Positions 9,433-18,900 of a stretch of DNA of 64,000 nt are shown here, one piece after another. A program made the position numbers and the translations under genes. How positions within the stretch are numbered: position 1 is the stretch's first letter; the number at the start of each line of letters is the position of its first letter. The stretch covers positions 3,378,501-3,442,500 of the forward strand of contig NZ_AP024469.1 of the NCBI RefSeq assembly GCF_016865365.1, in the 5' to 3' direction. A model generated the notes under the pieces. That model did not search any database and was not told where the DNA came from. It saw only the letters and a program-made list of their open reading frames with translations. This stretch comes from Geobacter sp. SVR. Its GTDB lineage: Bacteria; Desulfobacterota; Desulfuromonadia; Geobacterales; Pseudopelobacteraceae.

Positions 9433-10052
9433 AGTTCGCTACCTATCTCCTTCAGCCAGATATCCTTCACCAGGCGCTGCGTCTCTGCCGGTGGGCCACT
9501 GTTATCGATCACGATCCTGCCATGGCGTGCCTTTTCGCCTAACGGCATCTGGCAGGCAGTGATGCGCAAGGCTTCTTCCCGAGTAATCCCATCCCTGAGC
9601 ATCAGCCGTTCCAACTGCACTTCCGGATCGACCGTCACCACCCATATCTCATCCACCAGCTCGCTGGCGCCGGCCTCGATCAGCAGCGGCGCCATGTAGA
9701 AGACCGTGCGGTGCCCCTCGTCCGCTGCGGCAGCAATCCGTTCAGCCGCCAGGCGTCTGATTTCCGGATGCACGATCTGCTCGAGTCGGCGACGCTGTTC
9801 GTCGTCGACGAAAACGACTCTTCCCAGCCGCTTGCGGTCAAGACTGCCGTCCGGCAACAGCATCTCCTCGCCGAAAACGGCCACCAGCCGTTCCAGTCCG
9901 GGACTACCGGGACTGACCACCTGGCGCGAGAGCTCGTCCGCATCGATAACAGCGCCACCCAGCTCCGCGATGAAACGGGCCACACTGCTCTTCCCGGTGG
10001 CAATGCCTCCGGTGAGGCCTATCACGCGAATTCCGGGGAATGTTGAGGTCAT
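9429..10052 (-). CDS. coaE: Dephospho-CoA kinase
   Basis: A 207-residue kinase that phosphorylates dephospho-CoA, the last step of coenzyme A synthesis. It shows the P-loop GLTGGIATGKSS near the N-terminus, then DADELSRQVV and the lid/CoA region with VHPEIRRLAAERI. The frame is open 50 codons further upstream, but the ATG at 10052 has AAGGAG five bases before it and yields the expected start MTSTFPGIRVIGLTGG, so it is chosen. It overlaps the downstream methyltransferase gene by four bases. Confidence 0.93.
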   Translation of the reverse strand: MTSTFPGIRVIGLTGGIATGKSSVARFIAELGGAVIDADELSRQVVSPGSPGLERLVAVFGEEMLLPDGSLDRKRLGRVVFVDDEQRRRLEQIVHPEIRRLAAERIAAAADEGHRTVFYMAPLLIEAGASELVDEIWVVTVDPEVQLERLMLRDGITREEALRITACQMPLGEKARHGRIVIDNSGPPAETQRLVKDIWLKEIGSEL

Positions 10053-10255
10053 TCCATCTCCTTCCCGAAAGAAAAACCGCTTGAAACACAACGGATCATC
10101 AACGGCAAAACAATGCGGGGCATGCATCAGGACGGTGTTGTGCCGGACAGTGTAGCAAACGCCCCTCCAAAATGACAGATTTTTGGCTTGAGTTAGAAGC
10201 ATAATTAGTGTAAATTTTTATGACGGCCTGAGCTTGGATCTGGTCCGTCATATGC

Positions 10256-10332
10256 GGGCGGTTAGCTCAGTTGGATAGAGTACAGGCCTCCGAAGCCTGG
10301 GGTCGCTGGTTCGAATCCAGTACCGCCCGCCA
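10256..10332 (+). tRNA. tRNA-Arg (anticodon CCG)
   Basis: A 77-base cloverleaf. Acceptor stem GGGCGGT pairs with ACCGCCC; U8-A9 and a D arm with GCTC follow; the anticodon stem CAGGC/GCCTG encloses the loop CTCCGAA, giving anticodon CCG (reads CGG, arginine). The T arm is GCTGG-TTCGAAT-CCAGT, the discriminator base is G and the CCA end is encoded. Confidence 0.95.
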
Positions 10333-10342
10333 TAGCAAAATC

Positions 10343-10379
10343 AGGCACTTAGCTAAAAACTAGGTGCCTTTTTTCTTTT
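10343..10379 (+). terminator. Intrinsic terminator after tRNA-Arg
   Basis: Stem AGGCACTTAG (10343-10352) / CTAGGTGCCT (10360-10369) with one G-U pair and loop CTAAAAA, followed by TTTTTTCTTTT. Confidence 0.9.
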
Positions 10380-11305
10380 GATCACGCCTTGTTTTGTTTC
10401 TTCGTTCGAGCCCCCCTCAGGAGTCACCCCTATTGACAGCGGCATCCCCTTTTCGAGGAATTAAACTCTGATTTCTTCTGAAAACTAGAGCCTCAAGTAG
10501 AAAATGCATTTTGAGGCTTTTCCTGCACGCCTTTTTATCTCATAGACGACAGGCCGGGAATGCCTGGGTCGTGGTTAGGAGCCAACAATGTTCGCCTATA
10601 AATCCAAAGACTTAAGTAAATTCAAGTAAGGATTAGGCCTGATTTCCACTTTTTAGTCACACCCACAGACCTGTAAGCCCTCAAATGATCAGGCTCCCAC
10701 CCCATATCGGAGTCATCCTTTTTATCCCTGCCGGCACACATTATCAGACACAATGGGTTAGCAAAGCAGACCACTGCGCCACATCCGAAGGATGACCACC
10801 ACCCCCAAAAGAAGGGCTTATCAGGCCTATTACTTAGCTGGCCTACCGGCAGCTTGCTGATCAATCCATTCAGCAATTTCATCTACAAGCAACCGGTCTT
10901 TCTCGCCCCAATTTTACACGTGAGGGGAAGACCCCATCGCCTCCCAGCGGTTGATTATTCGATTAGAGGCCTTACCCATCTGGTTACACCCTGTATTACA
11001 GCCTCTGTGCCTTCAGGTAGTTAGCCTGAAACGTGCACAATAATTATTCATTTATCCACATATTTAAACACAATAATTACTACTAAACTTTGTTTTGTCA
11101 GTCACGACAGGAGCTATATTACATAAATAATATTTTATAATTGTGTTTTTTCAGATCATTGTCTCAAAAGTAGTACATATTTCAAATCTAAAATCCACTA
11201 AGTGCATGTAACACTTGTAATCTGTCCAGGCCTTGCGACGTCGAAGCAAATATAGTATATTGCCAATTAATTTAATTTATGTAAAAATAGCTAAATTTAT
11301 TATTT
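10380..11305. other. AT-rich gap after tRNA-Arg, no gene supported
   Basis: About 920 bases, clearly richer in A+T than the flanks, most of all from 11030 to 11300. A terminator-like hairpin lies at 10489-10523 (AGCCTCAA / TTGAGGCT, then TTTT). The only sizeable open frame, minus strand 10622-10882 (86 codons, several Cys and Trp), has no recognisable domain and no convincing ribosome site. No integrase is present. The 3' side of a tRNA is a common integration site, so this may be a decayed island. Confidence 0.45.
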
Positions 11306-11315
11306 GGGAGGAAAC

Positions 11316-12173
11316 ATGAAGAGATTTTTCATCGCTGTAGTAATGCTGTCTGTGTATCTTTGCAGTGGCTGTGCTTCCATTGTTTCAAGCAGCAACAAAG
11401 TTCTGCCTATTATGACTCAGCCTGACGAAGCGAGCTGCGAGATTCTAAATCTAAGCACCGGAAATTTGGAGGTAAAAACGAAAACTCCTTTCACTGCGAC
11501 ATTAGATGCATCTTCCGGCTTCTTCCAGAATGCTAGATATAAAATCAAGCTCACCAAAGAAGGTTACCTTCCCTACGAAACCCACATTGACGGAAAAATC
11601 AACGGCTGGTACTTCGGTAATGTTGTTTTCGGCGGCCTGATTGGAATCCTGCTTGTTGATCCGGCAAGCGGAGCTATGTGGAAAATTTATGACGACAATA
11701 TCAACGTGAAGCTTTACAGGGACACGCCAGAGGGCCGCGTCAGCATGGCCACAGAAAAATATAATGGAGAAGAGGCACTCAAACGGCAGGATTACGATGG
11801 CGCAATAGACGATACAACATATGGTATTTCGGTCTATCCAGAGTTTTACGATGGCTTTTGCGTTCGCAGCGCGTCTTACGCTGCCAAAGGTGATATGGAC
11901 AAGGCAATGGAGGACATAAACAAGGCCATATCATTGAAACCTGAGATGCACAAAGCATATAGAAACCGTGGCGAATTATTTGTCAAAACCGGAAAACCCG
12001 ACAAAGCTATTGAGGATTTCAACAAGGCTCTCGCATTGAAACCAGATTATGCGGAAGCTCTTTTCAGTCGCGGCTACCTCTACAACAGCCAGAATAATAT
12101 AGAACTTGCTAAAGCGGATATAACACTGGCTTGCAAAAAGGGATTCCGAAGGGCGTGCAACTTCCAATTTTAA
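11316..12173 (+). CDS. Lipoprotein with PEGA-like N-terminal region and TPR repeats
   Basis: A 285-residue protein. The signal peptide ends in a lipobox (LCSGC), making Cys19 the likely lipidated residue. Residues about 30-130 resemble a PEGA-type surface domain with KIKLTKEGYLPYETHI and a hydrophobic GNVVFGGLIGILLVDP stretch. The C-terminal half holds about three tetratricopeptide repeats, e.g. AIEDFNKALALKPDYAEALF, which mediate protein binding. The ATG at 11316 has GGGAGG at 11306-11311; an in-frame start at 11304 is rejected because it overlaps that site. Base composition is more AT-rich than the neighbours, suggesting a different origin. A terminator follows. Confidence 0.82.
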   Translation: MKRFFIAVVMLSVYLCSGCASIVSSSNKVLPIMTQPDEASCEILNLSTGNLEVKTKTPFTATLDASSGFFQNARYKIKLTKEGYLPYETHIDGKINGWYFGNVVFGGLIGILLVDPASGAMWKIYDDNINVKLYRDTPEGRVSMATEKYNGEEALKRQDYDGAIDDTTYGISVYPEFYDGFCVRSASYAAKGDMDKAMEDINKAISLKPEMHKAYRNRGELFVKTGKPDKAIEDFNKALALKPDYAEALFSRGYLYNSQNNIELAKADITLACKKGFRRACNFQF

Positions 12174-12228
12174 AGCAATTGGAAGCAACCCGGCTTATTT
12201 ACTGACAATGAAAACGCCTTACAAGAAG

Positions 12229-12256
12229 AAGGGGAGCCTTTGGCTCCCTTTTATTA
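12229..12256 (+). terminator. Intrinsic terminator after the TPR lipoprotein gene
   Basis: Stem GGGAGCC (12232-12238) / GGCTCCC (12242-12248) with a TTT loop, followed by TTTTATTAT. Confidence 0.88.
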
Positions 12257-12891
12257 TGCCCCTGTAGCCGCCCTGATAAGCCGTAGGCCTACTATACCGC
12301 TGTAGTCCGCATCGGGCCGGGTTGCACGAGTGCCGTAATTTGGGAGTGCCTCACCTCAGTGGTCAGACGTCGGTACTCGTAGCCATGCAGAGACGACAAC
12401 CCCTCGAACAACTCCGAACTCTCCGGGCATAAGCAGTTATCTGTGACGACCACATGGGAATCAGGAACCCCCACCCACACTCGCCGTTTTGAGCGCTAGC
12501 AGATTGTCGTAAATACGAGCGGGTGTAGGGCCATGGGGTCTTGCCTTGCTCCCTCCCCTCCACCTGACGTATCTTTCCATTTCCGCCCCTCGTTTCCGAG
12601 CCATCGCGTACCATTGTCCCTGCTTTTCCCTTTCCCGCCAAACCCTCTTTTTCCACATTAAAAATCGTTGCACATCCGACACATAACCAGATATAATCCG
12701 TGCCAATACCATGGACGCCTCCTTCGTCCGGCCGTGTCAGACCACTCCCCCCGCAACGACCTCCAGCCTAAGCCGGCACGGCTCAACCGACACTCCTGAC
12801 CTATCCGGACCTACGCCAGTACATCGCTGCTGTTTCGAAAATATGGTGATTGCGGGGATGATTCCCCGTTGATGCGCATCATTCCTGTAAA
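12257..12891. other. Intergenic region upstream of the giant secreted protein
   Basis: About 630 bases. Open frames on the minus strand (for example 12461-12712, Arg-rich, 83 codons) overlap each other in different frames and match no family I know; they may be decayed mobile DNA. I looked for a cyclic-dinucleotide GEMM riboswitch before 12904 and saw none. The last 15 bases hold the AGAGGA ribosome site of the next gene. Confidence 0.4.
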
Positions 12892-12903
12892 GAGGATAAT
12901 GCC

Positions 12904-15900
12904 ATGTCCGTGATATGCACCTTTTCCGCACGATGCCTCGCGCTCCTGTCGGTGCTGCTGCTCCTGGCTCCGCCTCTGAGCGCGCACCAGTTCCCCCTCT
13001 CCCTGACCTCAGCCCCTGCCGTCAAATCCGAAGGGTCGTATATCGTGTACGTACAACAGGGGGATGCATGGCTGAAGGCCGGCAGCCTTTCCTGCGACAG
13101 GTTTTTCCGCGAGCAGCGGATCAGCCTCGGCAAGCTGACGACCGGCACTGATCCGGTGAGGATCCGGCTGGAACAGCAAGGAGGAGGTCCCGCCCACATC
13201 GATTCTGTCTTCCTCGGCCAGCAGGGGCCCGTCACAGTGAAGGGGACGGACGACCCTCTGGCCCTTCAAAAGCTTTCCAAAACCGACTTTGACGTTATCG
13301 ATGCCCACGACAGAACCATTGACCTGGTTTTTACCGCTGCCGCCCCCGACCCCACCCTGTGTCTCACCGCGCGGATCGAGGGGGACCGAATAACGGACAT
13401 CCCCTTCCACTATCCGATCCGCAATCTTTACCGGACGATGAATGCCGATTCCGCCTTCTACACCTACCGGCTCGACGATACAAAGCTCGCCGCTTCATCG
13501 GCCGATGGCAGACTAAATGCCAACGGCACTCCCTTTTTCAAGGAATGGTCCGAAACCGGCACAGGTCATCCTTCGGGATACACCTACGGCTGGGTGGCCA
13601 ACGACGACCGTAATCTCTATGTCAAGCTCGACTTCACCCCCGACGACACCATGGATGGCACCAGCGACTACGCCACGGTCTACGTAAAGACAGGAGACCA
13701 GCTCAGGGAATTCAGACTCACGACAGCCGAAACCCGCTGGGGGATTGCCGACTTCACTTACACCGACAAGGTGCCCTACCAGCACAAGGTCTATGATTTC
13801 ACGATCCCGCTGCGGGAGCTGGGGATTGCCGAGGCAACCAGGACACATGCTGTCGAACTGGCCTTTGCGGCCTATGGCACCGCAGCGCCGGGGCTCTCGG
13901 AGAGCGTGACGGTCAACCCCGTTACGAACAAAATATATGTGGCCAACGGCACCAGCAGCATTGTGACCGTGATCAACGGCGCCACCGGTGCTGCAACGCA
14001 GGTGGTAACCGGCGGCAGCGTCCCCATTGCCCTTGCGGTCAATCCCGCCACGAATCGGGTCTATGTGGCCAATCAGGACAGCGGCACCGTAACCGTAATC
14101 GACGGCACAACCGACACGGTCGCCGACACGGTCACGGTGGGGAGCGGTCCGACCGCCATCGCGATCAATCCCGCAACGAACCGGATCTACGTGGCCAACA
14201 CCTACGACAGTACCGTCACCATGATTGACGGCTCCACCAACAGTACCACACCGGTCTCAGTGGGCAGTGGCCCGTTCGCCATTGCCGTCAATCCTGCAAC
14301 AGACATGGCCTATGTCGCCAACAGCGCTGACGGCACCGTCAGCGTGATCGACGGCGCCGGCAATGCAGTCGCAACTGTCACGGCTGGTTCATATCCGCGG
14401 GCCATTGCAGTCAATCCCGCGACCAACAAGATTTATGTCGCCAATAACTACGGCAGTTCCGTGACAGTGATCGACGGTACCGCCAACACCACCACCTCCG
14501 TAACGGTGGGAAACGGTCCGTCCTCCATCGCGGTCAACCCGGCGACGAACAGCATTTATGTCGCCAATTACTACGACAACAGCGTCACCGTGATCGACGG
14601 CGTGAGCGACGCTGTCACTGCCACGGTTGCCGCGGCCGCGAACCCTATCGCGGTCGCGGTGGATTTCACGGCTGACAGGATCTATGTCGCAGGCATCAAC
14701 GGCACGGTGACCGTGATCGACGCGGGCAGCAACAGTGTCTCCTCGACCATCGCCTGCGGTACGAACCTGCGGTCCATTGCGGTGAACCCTGTTACCAACA
14801 GGGCCTACGTGGCGAGTTACAACAGTAACAGCATAATTGTCATCGACAGGACTGCCAACGCCGCCGGCGCGGTGAACGTCGGCATGTATCCCGTTGCAGT
14901 GGCGATCAATCCGGTCACTAACATGACCTATGTCGCAAACAGCGACAGCGGCACCGTCTCGGTAATTGGCGGAACCACCAATGCCGCCGCTACCGTTGCC
15001 ACGGGAAGCCAGCCCCTGGCTGTGGCAGTGAATCAGGTCACCAACAAAGTCTATGTGGCCAACGAAGGGGACGATACTGTCACGGTGATCGACGGAACCC
15101 ATAATGACACCGCACACACGACAACCACGGCCACAGGGGTCAGCCCCCAGGCCATTGCAGTCAACCCGGTCACCAACAAGATCTATGTGGCCAACTACGG
15201 CAGCAATACCGTTACCGTAATCAACGGAGCCACCGACACGCCTCTTCCCTCCCCCATAACCGTGGGGACAAAACCGTGCGCCATTGCAATAAATTCCGTC
15301 ACCAACAAGGTCTATGTCGTCAACTATGTCGGCGCCTCGAGTACCGGTAGCGTCACGGTCATCGACGGAACCACCGACACCGTCCTGACAACCGTCACGG
15401 TCGGGAAAGCCCCGCGCGCCATAGCGGTGAACTCCCTCACCGACACGATCTACGTGGCCAATTCCGGCAGCGGGACATCGGTAACCGTGATCGACGGCGC
15501 CAGCAACACCACCGGCAATGTGACAGCCGGATCAGCACCATGGGCCGTGGCGGTCAATCAGGTGACCAATCGGATCTACGTTGCCAACAAGAGCGGCAAC
15601 TCCGTCACCATTATCGACGGTGCCTACAATAACGACGATCACAGGACGACCCTCAGCCTTTCCGGCACCGGTACGACTCCGTATGCCTTGGCCGTCAACC
15701 CGGCCAGCAACAGGATCTACGTGGCGAACAGCGGAAGCGACAATGTCGTGGTGATCGACGGCGTCACCAACACGTTCGGCAGTGTCCCGGCGGGAACCCA
15801 GCCGCAGAGTCTGGCCGTAAACCAGCTTACCGGCAGGGTCTACGTCGCAAATGTCGGAGAAGTCGGCTATGCCAGCACCGTGACGGTGATCGGCGAGCAG

Positions 15901-18900
15901 GCGGAATTGCCCATACCACTCACCGTGGCCATTTCGCCGCTTACCGGCAACGTTTCCGCCTCCCCCACCCCTGACTTCTCCTTCCTGGCTGCCAGCGCAT
16001 TCGCACCCACCGCGCCACCGGTGAGAAAGGTCTACTATCAGTTCGATACACGACAGGGGGCCTGGAAGGAGGCAACCGCCTTCACCGGCAGCACCGGCAC
16101 GGTGACTGATGCCACACCGCTTCCAAAGGGAAATCACGTGCTCTACCTGTTTGCCACCGACGGCCAGGACGCCACCTCCACCAACACCGGGACTCAGAGC
16201 AGCCCGCTGGTGGGCTCCATCGCGGCCTATGCCCTCACCGTAAAGCCTGATTCCCCCTCGGTCGCAACCGCTGCGGCAGACGCACTTTCCCAGACCGGCG
16301 CCACCCTGAACGGTACCGTGAACGGCAATGGTGCCGATACCATCGTCACCTTCGAGTACGGCACAACGGCGTCCTACGGCAGCAGCGCCCCGGGCGGCAC
16401 CGTTTCAGGTGGCTCGGGGATTGTATCGATCTCGGCCGTCGTCAGCGGCCTTGCCTGCGGCACCACCTACCATTTCCGGGCAAGCGCCCAGAACAGTGCC
16501 GGTGCCGGAAACGGAGATGACCAGATGTTCGCTACTGCTGCCTGCAGCCATACCATCAGTACGGCTGTCACGGGCGGCAACGGCACCATTACCTGTACGA
16601 CACCCATTACCCAAGGCAACAGCAGTACCTGCACCATCACGCCCGATCCGGGGTTCCGACTGGCGACACTTGCCGACAACGGCGCCGATGTACTCGCCTC
16701 CGTGTCGGGCACAACCTATACGATCGTCAACGTAATTGCCCCCCATACCGTTACCGCCGGCTTTGTCCCGCTGCTGTCCCAGAGCATAGCCGCCTTCGCA
16801 CCACCGGCGACCATCGTCTATGGCGACCTTCCCGTTACCCTCTCCGCCACGGCCACCTCAGGCCTGACGGTAAACTTCAGCGTGACAGGCGGACCGGGCA
16901 GCATCAGCGGTACGACCCTGACCATCACCGGCGCCGGAACCATCAGCCTCAGGGCATCCCAGCCCGGCAACACCAGCTACGCTCCAGCCGCCGACGTCAC
17001 TGCCTCCGTCACCGCCGTCGCCCGGCCGCTTACCGTCACCGCCGACAGCCTGAGCAAAGTCTACGGAACGGCCGATCCCCCCCTGACCTACCAGATCACC
17101 AGCGGCACACTGGCAGCGGGTGATGCCCTGCATGGGGCTCTGACCCGCACGGCCGGTGAAAACGCAGGCAGTTATGCCATAGCACAAGGCACACTGACAG
17201 CCGGCCCAAACTACAACCTGTCCTACGTAACAGCCAGCCTGAGCGTAACTCGCCGGCCGCTCACCATTATCGCCGGCAGCGCCAGCCGCCCGTACGGAGC
17301 TCCCAACCCGGTTCTGGACAACTTCACGGTATCCGGCCTGGCCGGTGGCGACACGATTACCGGCGTCGCCACAACCTTCCCGGCAACCGCGACCCCGACA
17401 GCCGACGTCGGCACCAGCCACGCCATCACCCCCAGCGCCGCCGTATTCGGCGTTGGCAGCGCAGACAACTACAGCATCAACTATATGCCCGGCACGCTGA
17501 CCATTGACGGCCAGGCTTCCCAGTCGATTACCGGCTTTGTACCGCCGTCAACAGCTGTCTATGGTGGCGCCCCCCTTACCATCTCCGCTGCCGCCACCTC
17601 CGGCCTGCCGGTAAGCTTCAGCGTGGTGAGCGGCCCCGGCAGCATCAACGGCAACCAACTCTCCGTAACCGGTGCAGGCATCATCGTTGTCAGGGCCTCC
17701 CAGTCCGGAGACCTCAATCACCTGCCCGCAGCCGACGTCACTGCGAGCATCACCGTTACCAAGGCAACCGCAACCATCGCACTGTCGAATCTTGCACAGA
17801 TCTTCAACGGAGCCGCCAAATCCGTGGTGGCGGCCACCACCCCGCCAGGACTCGCCACCCTTGTCACCTATGACGGCAGCATGGCCGCACCTGTGGCAGC
17901 CGGCAGCTACAGCATCGTCGCCGTTGTCAGCGGCGCCAATTACCAGGGCAGCGCTACCGGCACCCTGGTAATCGCCAAGGCCCTGCCGGTCATCACTTGG
18001 CCACCCCCGGCAACCGTGTATGTCGATTCGGTACTTTCATCGACGCACCTGAATGCCACGGCCAGCGTACCCGGAACCTTCAGTTATGTTCCGCCGGCCG
18101 GCACGGTCATGAACAGCGTGGGGAGCCAGTCCCTGGCCGTCACCTTTACTCCTGCCGATACCGCCAATTACAGCACTGCCACTGCCACGGTCACCCTCAC
18201 GGTCAGCGACAGGCAGATCCCGGCCATAACCTGGACAGCTCCGGCCGCCCTCAGCTACGGTACGTTACTGTCAACAGCACAGCTGAATGCTTCGGCCAGC
18301 GTACCAGGCACATTCAGCTACGATCCGCCGGCAGGCACGCTGCTCAACGCCGGCACCCGAATCCTGACAGTTACCTTCACCCCCGCCGACACCGCCACCT
18401 ACGCCGCCACAACCGCCTCCGTCACCCTGACGGTGAACAAGGCGCCAGCCCTGGTTACCCTGACCGGCCTGAACCAAACCTACGACGGTACTGCCAAAGC
18501 GGTAACCGCAAACACGACGCCAGTTGGACGGACGGTCGTCATCACCTACAGCGGCAGTACGGCACCACCCGCGACAGCAGGCAATTATCCAGTCATCGCC
18601 ACCATCACCGATGCCAACTACCAGGGGAGCGCCACCTCCACTCTTCTGATCGCTCCGGCCCAACCGGTCATCACCTGGCCGGCCCCGGCCATGGTGTACG
18701 TCGGCACGTCCCTCTCACCGGTGCAGTTGAACGCCGCAGCCAGCATACCCGGCACCTTCACCTATACCCCGGCAGCCGGCACGGTCATGAACAGCGTGGG
18801 GAGCCAGCCCCTTGCGGTCACCTTCACCCCTGCGGACGGCGCCAATTACACCGCTGCAACGGCCACGGTCAGCCTGCTGGTCATCAGCAAGCAGGTCCCC

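Noticed and set aside
10622-10882. 86-codon minus-strand frame in the AT-rich gap
   Set aside because: No ribosome site, no known domain, unusual amino-acid mix; not supported as a gene.
12292-12712. Overlapping minus-strand frames before the giant protein gene
   Set aside because: They occupy different frames, are Arg-rich and match nothing recognisable; at most decayed mobile DNA.
13915-15897. Regular DNA periodicity that could suggest a CRISPR or satellite array
   Set aside because: The period is 120-140 bases, the frame is open throughout and each unit encodes a YVTN blade, so it is a protein repeat.
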